Shown piece after piece: positions 1 through 5,165 of a DNA stretch of 5,165 nt. Every line of letters begins with the position of its first letter. The stretch's first letter is position 1. The notes under the pieces are model-generated. The model was not told where the DNA came from and searched no databases. It saw nothing but the letters and a program-made list of their open reading frames with translations. The stretch comes from Armatimonadetes bacterium UBA5419 (GTDB lineage Bacteria; Armatimonadota; UBA10988). The translations under genes were made by a program, and so were the position numbers. The stretch is from contig DHNJ01000193.1 in the NCBI GenBank assembly GCA_002409445.1, forward strand, positions 1 to 5,165, read 5' to 3'.

Positions 1-300
1 GGCGAGGTCGACTCGACCCTGACCGCCGCCGCGCAACGCGTCGGCACGCGACTGGCCGTCGACCTGGACCGCCTGGGCACCAGGCTACAGCGCGCCCACC
101 GCCGCCAGGCGGACATCGACCGCCGCCGACTGGCCGCCGCGCAGGCCTGGCTAGCTCCGGGCGGCCGGCCACAGGAGCGGGTCCTCGGCCTGCTGCCGTT
201 CCTCGCGCTGTCTGGGCCGGCGCTGGTCGAGCGGGTCCAGGCCGCGGTCGAGGCGACGCCGTGGGACGTACACGGGGTGCTGGGGTTGTTCGATGAGTGA
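1..300 (+). CDS. bshC: Probable BshC, bacillithiol biosynthesis cysteine-adding enzyme (C-terminal part only)
   Basis: The reading frame is open from the first base to a TGA at 298-300, giving the last 99 residues of a protein whose start lies outside the window. BshC is the putative ligase that adds cysteine to glucosaminyl-malate in bacillithiol synthesis, a cytosolic step. The visible part begins with an Arg/Ala/Leu-rich stretch (about residues 5-50) that looks like a long helix or coiled coil. It is followed by a GGRPQER motif (residues 54-60) and a VLGLLPFLALSGPALVERV segment. This matches my memory of the BshC C-terminus, where a coiled coil precedes an N/GG.xQER...PFL...G pattern and a short terminal strand. 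The stop overlaps the gpsA start by 8 nt, so the two genes are probably co-transcribed. The catalytic Rossmann-like part is not visible, so the call rests on the C-terminal signature alone. Confidence 0.72.
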   Translation, partial: GEVDSTLTAAAQRVGTRLAVDLDRLGTRLQRAHRRQADIDRRRLAAAQAWLAPGGRPQERVLGLLPFLALSGPALVERVQAAVEATPWDVHGVLGLFDE

Positions 301-1303
301 ACTGTTGGGTGGGCCCATCGCGGTCATCGGCGCCGGCTCGTGGGGCACGGGCCTGGCCTGGCTGCTGAGCCACCACGGCCCGGCGGTGCGGCTCTGGTGC
401 CGCCGGCCCGAGCTGGCCGCCGAGATCGGCCGCAGCGCGCGCAACCAGGTCTACCTGCCGAGCGCTGTGCTGCCGCGCTGGGTGACGCCGACCGCCGACC
501 TGGCCGAGGCCTGCGCGGGCGCCGCGATGGTCGTCGTCGCCGTGCCGTCGGTTGGCATGGCCGCGGTCGCCGCGCAATTGGCCCAGGTCGTCGCGCCGGG
601 CACACCGGTCATCTCGGCGACCAAGGGCCTCGACCACACGACCGCCCAGCGGATGACCGTCACGCTCGCGGCCGCGCTCGGCCCCGAGCAGCCGGTCGCC
701 GCGTTGTCCGGCCCGAACCTGGCCGATGAGGTCGTCGCGGGTAAGCCGGCGGTGGCCGTGGTCGCGCACGGGGATTGCGCGCTGCGCCGCGCGCTGCAGG
801 CGGCGCTCAGCCGCCCGCTGTTCCGCGTCTACACCAACCCGGACGTCGCCGGCGTCGAGCTGGGCGGCGCGCTGAAGAATCCGTTGGCGATCGCTGCGGG
901 TATCGTCGACGGGCTGGGGCTGGGCGACAATACCAAGGCGGCGCTGATGACCCGCGGCATCCATGAGGTGGCGCGGTTGGGCGTAGCGCTGGGCGCCGAC
1001 GAGCGGACGTTCGCCGGGCTGTGTGGGTTCGGCGACCTGCTGGCCACCTGCCATAGCCGCCACAGCCGCAACCGCAGCCTGGGCGAGCGCCTGGGCCGGG
1101 GCGAGTCGGTCACGGCGATCCAGGCCTCGAGCCCGGAGGTGGTCGAAGGGGTGCCGACAACGAAAACCGCGTTGCGGCTAGCGCGGGAACAGGGCGTCGA
1201 AATGCCCATCCTCACGCAGCTGCACGCGGTGATCTTCGAGGGTCTGCCGATCCGCGCCGGGGTCAGCGCGCTGCTGGCCCGCGACTCGATCGAAGAGTAC
1301 TAG
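293..1303 (+). CDS. gpsA: NAD(P)+-dependent glycerol-3-phosphate dehydrogenase
   Basis: This 336-residue protein has the usual length of GpsA. The cytosolic enzyme reduces dihydroxyacetone phosphate to sn-glycerol-3-phosphate, the backbone precursor of bacterial phospholipids. The N-terminal Rossmann domain carries G13-A-G-S-W-G18 after a hydrophobic strand, with further family motifs at SATKG (108-112) and SGPNLADEV (139-147). The C-terminal helical domain has the GGALKN motif with the expected catalytic Lys195 and Asn196. It also has GFGDLLATC (245-253), where Asp248 and Thr252 match substrate-site residues, and SRNR, where Arg259-Asn260 match the phosphate-binding pair. All key residues are present. 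The ATG at 293 lies inside the end of the upstream bshC-like gene (ATGAGTGA overlap), and only a weak GGGG ribosome site at about 7 nt precedes it. Translation is therefore probably coupled to the upstream gene. A hairpin follows 2 nt after the stop. Confidence 0.96.
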   Translation: MSELLGGPIAVIGAGSWGTGLAWLLSHHGPAVRLWCRRPELAAEIGRSARNQVYLPSAVLPRWVTPTADLAEACAGAAMVVVAVPSVGMAAVAAQLAQVVAPGTPVISATKGLDHTTAQRMTVTLAAALGPEQPVAALSGPNLADEVVAGKPAVAVVAHGDCALRRALQAALSRPLFRVYTNPDVAGVELGGALKNPLAIAAGIVDGLGLGDNTKAALMTRGIHEVARLGVALGADERTFAGLCGFGDLLATCHSRHSRNRSLGERLGRGESVTAIQASSPEVVEGVPTTKTALRLAREQGVEMPILTQLHAVIFEGLPIRAGVSALLARDSIEEY

Positions 1304-1305
1304 GA

Positions 1306-1321
1306 GTCCGGCTTGCCGGAC
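1306..1321. terminator. Hairpin between convergent genes, possible bidirectional terminator
   Basis: A perfect 6-bp stem (GTCCGG / CCGGAC) closes a CTTG tetraloop 2 nt after the gpsA stop and 6 nt past the stop of the small gene on the other strand. G(CUUG)C is known as an unusually stable RNA tetraloop. Neither strand has a T tract after the stem, so this is not a textbook intrinsic terminator. It may work as a weak terminator or as a 3'-end stabiliser for both transcripts. The whole gap between the two stops is only 24 nt (1304-1327). Confidence 0.4.
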
Positions 1322-1327
1322 CCGCTG

Positions 1328-1450
1328 TTAGCTGGACTTGCTGCCCTTGCCGCGGCTGGCGGCAATCGCCTCTTGACGGTTGAGCCGCTCGGTCTTCTTG
1401 CGGCGCCGGCGGCGGCGGGCGATCTCGCGCTTGCGTTCACTTCGAGCCAT
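1328..1450 (-). CDS. Small, very basic 40-residue protein of unknown function
   Basis: An ATG at 1450 opens a 40-residue frame ending in TAA at 1328. The protein has 12 Arg and 5 Lys against 4 Glu. It has an ERKREIARRR start, a run of six arginines (residues 12-17), KKTERLNRQ, and a Gly/Ser/Lys-rich tail ending KGSKSS. There is no Cys, no membrane segment and no signal peptide. Support for a real gene is a Shine-Dalgarno AGAGGTG 6 nt before the ATG, a plausible promoter just upstream, and a position that fills an otherwise unexplained gap between clpX and gpsA. Such a protein would be expected to bind RNA or the ribosome, but that is inference from charge. It loosely resembles small KRRxRR families such as DUF6800 described in planctomycetes. 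It is not the bTHX or S21 ribosomal protein as I know them. Function unknown. Confidence 0.72.
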   Translation of the reverse strand: MARSERKREIARRRRRRKKTERLNRQEAIAASRGKGSKSS

Positions 1451-1456
1451 GCAATG

Positions 1457-1463
1457 CACCTCT
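1457..1463 (-). promoter_or_regulatory. Ribosome binding site of the small basic gene
   Basis: AGAGGTG on the - strand ends 6 nt before the ATG at 1450. It is one of the clearer Shine-Dalgarno sites in the window and is the main sign that the 40-residue frame is translated. A GTG within this site is in frame but too close to serve as the start. Confidence 0.6.
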
Positions 1464-1475
1464 ATTCGGTGGTCT

Positions 1476-1503
1476 AGTGTACTCCAGCGCGCGTTAACGG
1501 CAA
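1476..1503 (-). promoter_or_regulatory. Possible sigma-70-type promoter for the small basic gene
   Basis: Reading the - strand, TTGCCG (1503-1498, 4 of 6 matches to TTGACA) is followed after 16 bp by TACACT (1481-1476, 4 of 6 to TATAAT). The -35 box starts 1 nt past the clpX stop codon. Transcription would start near 1469, leaving a leader of under 20 nt that holds the ribosome site. This would let the small gene be expressed separately from clpX. Matches of this quality also arise by chance, so confidence is modest. Confidence 0.35.
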
Positions 1504-1504
1504 G

Positions 1505-2782
1505 CTACGCAGCGGGTTCACGCCGCATCTTGCTGTCGTACGGCTCACCCGCGGCGGTCAGCAGCAGCGGTCGCTTCTTCTCGCGCACGGTCTCTTCGGC
1601 GACGATACAGCGCTCGACGGATTGCAGCGAGGGCACCTCGAACATCACGTCCAGCATGATCTCCTCGATGATCGTGCGCAGCGCGCGCGCGCCGGTCGAG
1701 CGGCGCATGGCCTCATCGGCGATCGCCTCGAGCGCGAGCGGCTCGAACTCGAGCTGCACGCCGTCGGCCTCGAGCATCTTCTGCTGCTGCTTGATCACCG
1801 CGTTGCGCGGCTCGGTGAGGATGCGCATCAGCGCGTCGCGGCCGAGCGGCTCGAGTGTGGCGACCACTGGCAGGCGGCCAATGAACTCGGGGATGAGGCC
1901 GAACTTGAGTAGGTCCTCGGGCATCACCTGGCGCAGCAGGACACCCTCGTCCTCGTGCTTGGTGTCGCGCTGAGGGGCGCGGAAGCCCATCGACTGGGAC
2001 GAGACACGGTGCTCGATAATCCGCCCCAGGCCCTCGAACGCGCCGCCGCAGATGAACAGGATGTCGGTCGTATCGAGCGGCACGAACTCCTGCTGCGGGT
2101 GCCGCCGGCCGCCCTGGGGCGGGACGTTGGCGATGGTCCCTTCGAGAATCTTGAGCAGCGCCTGCTGCACGCCTTCGCCCGAGACGTCGCGGGTGATCGA
2201 CGGGTTATCCGACTTGCGGCTGACCTTGTCGATCTCGTCGATGTAGACGATGCCCCGCTGCGCACGCTCGACGTCGCCGTCGGCGGCCTGCAGCAGCTTC
2301 AGCAGGATATTCTCGACATCATCGCCGACGTAGCCGGCCTCGGTCACCGTCGTCGCGTCGGCGATGGTGAACGGCACATCGAGGATCTTGGCCATGGTCT
2401 GGGCCAGCAGGGTCTTGCCCGAGCCGGTCGGCCCGAGCAGCAAGATGTTGCTCTTCTGCAGCTCGACGTCGTCGACCTGGCTACCCAGGCGGATCCGCTT
2501 GTAGTGGTTGTAAACCGCGACCGACAAGACACGCTTGGCGTGCTCCTGGCCGATGACGTAGTCACAAAGGATCTGGTAGATCTCGCGCGGCTTGGGCAGA
2601 TAGTCGATCGGCAACTGCACCTGATCGGCCGCACCATGGACATCGCTGATGATGTGGTTGCAGAGATCGATGCACTCGTTGCAGATGTAGACATTCGGCC
2701 CGGCGATCAGCTTACGGACCTGGCCGCGCGGCTTGCTGCAGAATGAGCAGCGCAGTTCCCTCGACTCCTCGTTGCGTGGCAT
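1505..2782 (-). CDS. clpX: ATP-dependent Clp protease ATP-binding subunit ClpX
   Basis: This 425-residue protein has the full length of ClpX. ClpX is a hexameric AAA+ unfoldase in the cytosol that recognises tagged substrates, unfolds them with ATP and threads them into ClpP. The N-terminal zinc-binding domain has Cys12, Cys15, Cys34 and Cys37. The ATPase core shows Walker A GPTGSGKT (117-124), the pore-1 loop GYVG (150-153) and Walker B with IDEID (181-185). The pore-entry loop is RRH (226-228), where E. coli has RKH. The ClpP-docking loop is MGF (266-268), a mild variant of IGF. The arginine finger is in EFIGR (Arg303), and sensor 2 is GAR (Arg366). Everything needed for activity is present. 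The ATG at 2782 has a GAGGT site (2787-2791) 4 nt upstream. It lies 109 nt after clpP on the same strand, in the widespread tig-clpP-clpX order, and probably shares the transcript. No separate promoter is convincing. Confidence 0.98.
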   Translation of the reverse strand: MPRNEESRELRCSFCSKPRGQVRKLIAGPNVYICNECIDLCNHIISDVHGAADQVQLPIDYLPKPREIYQILCDYVIGQEHAKRVLSVAVYNHYKRIRLGSQVDDVELQKSNILLLGPTGSGKTLLAQTMAKILDVPFTIADATTVTEAGYVGDDVENILLKLLQAADGDVERAQRGIVYIDEIDKVSRKSDNPSITRDVSGEGVQQALLKILEGTIANVPPQGGRRHPQQEFVPLDTTDILFICGGAFEGLGRIIEHRVSSQSMGFRAPQRDTKHEDEGVLLRQVMPEDLLKFGLIPEFIGRLPVVATLEPLGRDALMRILTEPRNAVIKQQQKMLEADGVQLEFEPLALEAIADEAMRRSTGARALRTIIEEIMLDVMFEVPSLQSVERCIVAEETVREKKRPLLLTAAGEPYDSKMRREPAA

Positions 2783-2858
2783 GGTGACCTCAGATATAGG
2801 TGGCTTCGGCGCCGCCTAACATAACCATCTGAACACCCGCGGCGCGTCCGGTTGCGTC

Positions 2859-2884
2859 GGGGGCGGACTCGGAAGCCGCACCCC
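2859..2884 (-). terminator. Hairpin in the clpP-clpX gap, possible attenuator or RNA-stability element
   Basis: The - strand transcript can form GGGG-(T)-GCGG paired with CCGC-CCCC, 8 bp with one bulged base around a 9-nt loop (CTTCCGAGT), starting 7 nt after the clpP stop. There is no T tract, so full termination is unlikely. It could reduce read-through into clpX or protect the 3' end of a tig-clpP message. The rest of the 109-nt gap (2783-2891) holds the clpX ribosome site and nothing else I can support. Confidence 0.33.
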
Positions 2885-2891
2885 GTGGCGT

Positions 2892-3503
2892 TTACTCTTC
2901 GCCCATGACCTCGTCGATCAGCCCATAGGCGCGCGCCTCGGCGGAGGTCATGAAGTAATCGCGCTCCGTATCCCGTTCGATCTTCTCCAGTGGTGCGCCG
3001 GTGTGCTTGGCGTACAGCCGGTTCAGATCGCCCTTGAGCCGCAGGATCTCCTCGGCCTGGATCTGGATGTCCGTCGCCTGGCCGTAGAACCCGCCGGTCG
3101 GCTGGTGGATCATGATCCGCGAGTGCGGCAGCGCGGAGCGCTTGCCCGGCGCGCCCGCGGCGAGCAGGAAGCTGCCCATGCTGGCCGCCAAGCCCACGCA
3201 GATCGTCGCCACGTCGGGCTTGATGTGCTGCATCGTGTCGTAGATCGCCAGGCCCGCGTAGATGCTACCGCCGGGACTGTTGATGTACATGTCGATGTCG
3301 CGGCTAGGATCTTCCTTGGCCAGGAACAGCAGCTGCGCGATGATGCTGTTGGCCACGAAATCGTCGATGCCCGTGCCCAGGAAGACGATGCGATCCTGCA
3401 GCAGGCGCGAGTAGATGTCGTAGGCCCGCTCGCCGCGCGGCGTCTGCTCGATGACCGTCGGGATCAGGTGCAGCGCCGGCTGGCTGCGCTCGTCGTTATT
3501 CAT
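2892..3503 (-). CDS. clpP: ATP-dependent Clp protease proteolytic subunit ClpP
   Basis: This 203-residue serine peptidase is of normal ClpP length. Fourteen subunits form the barrel that degrades proteins unfolded by ClpX. The catalytic triad is clear: Ser108 in GLAASMGS, His133 in RIMIHQP and Asp182 in ERDTERD. The spacing between His and Asp is the same as in E. coli. INSPGGS (74-80) gives the oxyanion-region glycines, and IPTVIEQT (14-21) is the conserved axial N-terminus. Only about 10-13 residues precede this, so any propeptide is short. The ATG at 3503 is chosen because GAGGAG (3511-3516) lies 7 nt upstream and the family homology starts just after it. A longer frame to 3638 reads only Thr/Arg-rich shadow of the tig tail. 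The start overlaps the tig stop by 8 nt (ATGAATAA), so translation is probably coupled. Stop is TAA at 2892. Confidence 0.97.
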   Translation of the reverse strand: MNNDERSQPALHLIPTVIEQTPRGERAYDIYSRLLQDRIVFLGTGIDDFVANSIIAQLLFLAKEDPSRDIDMYINSPGGSIYAGLAIYDTMQHIKPDVATICVGLAASMGSFLLAAGAPGKRSALPHSRIMIHQPTGGFYGQATDIQIQAEEILRLKGDLNRLYAKHTGAPLEKIERDTERDYFMTSAEARAYGLIDEVMGEE

Positions 3504-4887
3504 CGTCGTGCTCCTCGTCGTCCGCCGCCTCACCCCCGGCGTCCTCGGGGCCGTGATCATGGTCATGATCGTGGTCGTGGTCGTGGTCGTGTTCGTGGTC
3601 CTCCGGCGGATCGACCTCGGTGACCAGCGCGTGCTCATACAGCCACTCGGCCGTCTTGCGGTCGCGCGCCGCCTGGGCCACGCGGCCCAGCTGACCCTCT
3701 TCCTCCAGCCGGCGCATCAGCAGCCGCGGGTCAACGCGGTTGGCGTTGGCCAAGCCGCCCAGCTCGTTGGCGATGTCCTCGCGGTCAAGCTCGATCTTCT
3801 CAACCTCGGCCAACGCGCGGAGCACCACCTCGCGGTGCCGTTCGTACTCGACGCGCGCGCGGATGTTGTCTGACTCGAGGTCGACCAGCTCGTCAATCTG
3901 CTCGTCGCCCAGGCCGCGGCCGCGGAGGTCATCCTCGATCTGCTCGAGCTCCTCCATGAACGCCGCATCGATGTCGCTACGGGGGTAGTCGATCGTCGCA
4001 GCCTTGACCGCCGCCTCGACCGCCGCCTCCCGCGCGCGGAGCCGGTTCTGCTCGGTCTGGCGCGCCAACAGCGACTCGCGCATCGCCTCGACCGCCTCGT
4101 CCTGGCTGCCAAACGCGCCCACGCGCTGCAACCAAGCCTCGAACGGCTCGACAGTCGACAAGCGGATCAACTCCACCGCATACTCCGCGGTCTTGCCCGC
4201 GAGCTCCTCGATCTCGCTGTCTTCGGGATGCTCGAGCTCAAAGACTTTCTGCTCGCCGATCGACATGCCGACGATCTGGTCGTCGATGGAGGGGTTAATC
4301 TGGTTGTTGCCCAGATGCAGCGGTAGTGCCCGCTCCTCGTCGATGTCCTCGACCAACACGCCGTCGACGACCACGCGCAGGCTGAGATGCGCCACGTCAC
4401 CCAGCTCGGCTTCCTCATGGTCGGCCTCGCTCAGCGCCGCGCCGCGCCGGTGCTGCGCCTGCAGCTGCTCTAGTGCCTCCTCGTCGGTCACCGTCGCGCG
4501 CCAGCGGTCGATCGGCAGGCCGGAGTACTCGCCCAGCGTGACCTGAGCGGTGCGCACCTTGGCGATCAGCGTCGCCTCGCTGCCGCGCTCGAAGGACTCG
4601 AGGTCCAGCTCGGGCTCGTCAAGAGTGACCAGTGTCGGCACTTCGGCCAACGCGTCGGGGTAGACCTGCTCCTTGAGCAAGTCCTGGGCGTACTCGGCGA
4701 TCTGCTCGCGCCCGACGATGGTCTCGACCATCTTGGGCGGCACGCGGCCGGGCCGGAAGCCCGGGGCGTTGATGTGCCGGCGCAAGTCCTTGAGGGCGCG
4801 GGTGTAGATCTGGTCAATCTGCTCCGCGTCTACGGTGATCGTCAGGGTGGCCAGGCCGGCCTCGTCCCGCGTGTAACGAACGTCCAC
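3496..4887 (-). CDS. tig: Trigger factor, ribosome-associated chaperone with a His-Asp-rich tail
   Basis: This 463-residue protein binds the ribosome near the exit tunnel and shields nascent chains. It also has peptidyl-prolyl isomerase activity. The N-terminal domain carries the ribosome-contact signature G43-F44-R45-P46-G47-R48-V49-P50. An FKBP-type isomerase domain follows (about 138-232, with DGVLVEDI and GMSIGEQ). The helical C-terminal chaperone arms reach about residue 425. I choose the GTG at 4887: AAGGAG (4894-4899) lies 6 nt before it, the N-terminus then reads VDVRYTRDE as in other trigger factors, and the signature lands at the E. coli numbering. ATG codons at 4905 and 4953 would add 6 or 22 residues without support. 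The tail (about 426-463) is strongly acidic, with eight alternating histidines (431-445), which is not part of the standard fold. tig heads the tig-clpP-clpX group and follows two tRNA genes by about 150 nt. Confidence 0.95.
   Translation of the reverse strand: MDVRYTRDEAGLATLTITVDAEQIDQIYTRALKDLRRHINAPGFRPGRVPPKMVETIVGREQIAEYAQDLLKEQVYPDALAEVPTLVTLDEPELDLESFERGSEATLIAKVRTAQVTLGEYSGLPIDRWRATVTDEEALEQLQAQHRRGAALSEADHEEAELGDVAHLSLRVVVDGVLVEDIDEERALPLHLGNNQINPSIDDQIVGMSIGEQKVFELEHPEDSEIEELAGKTAEYAVELIRLSTVEPFEAWLQRVGAFGSQDEAVEAMRESLLARQTEQNRLRAREAAVEAAVKAATIDYPRSDIDAAFMEELEQIEDDLRGRGLGDEQIDELVDLESDNIRARVEYERHREVVLRALAEVEKIELDREDIANELGGLANANRVDPRLLMRRLEEEGQLGRVAQAARDRKTAEWLYEHALVTEVDPPEDHEHDHDHDHDHDHDHGPEDAGGEAADDEEHDDE
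3511..3516 (-). promoter_or_regulatory. Ribosome binding site that fixes the clpP start
   Basis: GAGGAG lies 7 nt before the ATG at 3503 and inside the last codons of tig. Its quality and spacing favour the 203-residue ClpP over the longer in-frame start at 3638. Confidence 0.65.
3553..3600 (-). repeat. Short tandem repeat coding the His-Asp tail of trigger factor
   Basis: Eight copies of a degenerate 6-bp unit (GACCAC, with GAACAC and GATCAT variants) run in frame inside tig and code for alternating acidic residue and His. The unit is 6 bp, so gain or loss of copies keeps the frame. The part nearest the 5' end of the gene is the most uniform. Third-base changes (GAT, CAT) are confined to the units closer to the stop. 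This suggests older units there or more recent expansion of the others. Confidence 0.75.
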
Positions 4888-5038
4888 TCGCCTCTCCTTC
4901 ACCATCCCCCGGCACCCACCGCACCGTTCGCGGTCAGTAGGGTCCAGCAGCAACTGCCGTCCCTGCCCAGGAGGTTTTCCTGGCGGTCGCCGCGGAGGGG
5001 TGTGATGATGGCTCGGCCAAGCCGGCGGACCAAAAATA
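4888..5038 (-). other. Gap between tRNA-Gly and tig; leader of tig with one small hairpin
   Basis: This 151-nt stretch follows the tRNA-Gly 3' end, beginning with a T-rich TATTTTT on the - strand, and ends at the tig start. It contains a 6-bp hairpin (CCAGGA, loop AAACC, TCCTGG; positions 4967-4983) and the tig ribosome site. I see no promoter with two credible boxes on the - strand, so tig may be read through from the tRNA genes or from a promoter I cannot recognise. No small coding frame is supported. Confidence 0.45.
4894..4899 (-). promoter_or_regulatory. Ribosome binding site that fixes the GTG start of tig
   Basis: AAGGAG ends 6 nt before the GTG at 4887. The upstream ATG at 4905 has only a G run directly next to it, and the ATG at 4953 has no site, so this decides the start. 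Confidence 0.65.
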
Positions 5039-5111
5039 AGCGGGAGACGGGGCTCGAACTCGCTACCTCCACCTTGGCAAGGCGGCGCTCTACCAAATGA
5101 GCTACTCCCGC
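5039..5111 (-). tRNA. tRNA-Gly (anticodon GCC)
   Basis: A full 73-nt cloverleaf is present. The acceptor stem is GCGGGAG/CTCCCGC, the D arm is GCTC-ATTTGGTA-GAGC and the anticodon stem is CCGCC/GGTGG. The loop TTGCCAA gives anticodon GCC (5076-5078). The T loop is TTCGAGC and the discriminator is T, as is usual for glycine. It reads glycine codons GGC and GGT. CCA is not encoded, so it must be added by the CCA-adding enzyme. Two features are odd: an A52-C62 mismatch in the T stem, and T15 with A48 where a purine-pyrimidine Levitt pair is expected. The core contacts T8-A14, G18-G19 with T55-C56, and C13-G22-G46 are normal. It begins 3 nt after the tRNA-Phe 3' end, so the two are clearly one transcript. 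Confidence 0.95.
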
Positions 5112-5114
5112 AGA

Positions 5115-5165
5115 TGGTGCCTCAGAGTGGAATCGAACCACCGACACAGGGATTTTCAGTCCCTT
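5115..5165 (-). tRNA. tRNA-Phe (anticodon GAA), 5' part cut by the window end
   Basis: The visible part runs from base 26 to the end. The anticodon stem is AGGGA/TCCCT and the loop CTGAAAA gives anticodon GAA (5155-5157). The variable loop is GTGTC, the T arm is GGTGG-TTCGATT-CCACT and the acceptor strand is CTGAGGC. Discriminator A and an encoded CCA (5115-5117) follow. This reads phenylalanine codons TTC and TTT. The D arm and the 5' acceptor strand (expected GCCTCAG) lie beyond the window. The gene lies 3 nt upstream of tRNA-Gly in the same direction. Confidence 0.94.

Noticed and set aside
1380..1973. + strand Ser/Arg-rich open frame opposite the clpX 3' end and the small gene
   Set aside because: Its composition is that of a reverse-frame artefact, and it crosses the clpX stop region and the small gene with its ribosome site.
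1955..2746. Long + strand open frame (263 codons) opposite clpX
   Set aside because: It is fully antisense to a well-conserved gene, has no recognisable family features, and long antisense frames are common in GC-rich DNA.
2792..2825. AT-rich stretch before clpX (TATATC, TATGTT) as a promoter
   Set aside because: TATATC nearly touches the ribosome site, and no -35 box stands at a credible distance from either candidate.
3003..3623. Long + strand open frame (206 codons) opposite clpP and the end of tig
   Set aside because: It is an antisense shadow of two certain genes, rich in Arg, Ala and Val, with no domain visible.
3504..3638. Extended ClpP start giving 248 residues with a Thr/Arg-rich N-terminus
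   Set aside because: The added 45 residues are the out-of-frame reading of the tig His-Asp repeat and tail. ClpP homology and a good ribosome site both point to 3503.
4911..4924. CGGC cysteine motif at the front of the longest tig frame
   Set aside because: It lies upstream of the better-supported GTG start and is probably not translated.
4899..5147. - strand open frame of 82 codons through both tRNA genes
   Set aside because: It is a translation of tRNA sequence, and the two cloverleaf structures explain this stretch.
1..5165. A new defence, phage, CRISPR or mobile system
   Set aside because: Apart from the unidentified 40-residue ORF, the genes are housekeeping types. There are no transposase, integrase, direct-repeat array or inverted terminal repeat signs. 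The tRNA genes have no attachment-site duplicate inside the window.

Overview
This is a GC-rich chromosomal window of bacterial housekeeping genes, with no sign of mobile DNA, phage, CRISPR or a defence system. The trigger factor, ClpP, ClpX and GpsA are all bacterial types. A BshC-type bacillithiol gene together with high GC would fit a Chloroflexota (Thermomicrobia/Sphaerobacter-like) or similar lineage. That placement is an impression from protein style, not a computed result.

Two groups of genes face each other and meet near position 1304-1327. On the + strand, the 3' end of a probable bshC (1-300) overlaps gpsA (293-1303) by 8 nt. On the - strand, read from the right edge, come tRNA-Phe(GAA) (cut by the window end), tRNA-Gly(GCC), tig, clpP, clpX and a 40-residue very basic protein (1328-1450) that was found by reading the sequence. 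A small hairpin sits between the two groups.

The - strand block is a protein-quality module. Trigger factor meets nascent chains at the ribosome exit, and ClpX unfolds substrates and feeds them to the ClpP peptidase. tig and clpP overlap by 8 nt, which suggests translational coupling. clpX follows after 109 nt that contain a hairpin. The two + strand genes make bacillithiol (inferred) and glycerol-3-phosphate for phospholipids.

Start sites were revised for two genes. tig most likely starts at a GTG at 4887, which places its ribosome-contact motif at residues 43-45 exactly as in E. coli. clpP starts at the ATG at 3503, not at a longer in-frame ATG inside tig. The points most worth a second look are the small basic ORF with its own possible promoter, the His-Asp repeat tail of trigger factor, and unusual base pairs in tRNA-Gly. 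I found no convincing new multi-gene system.
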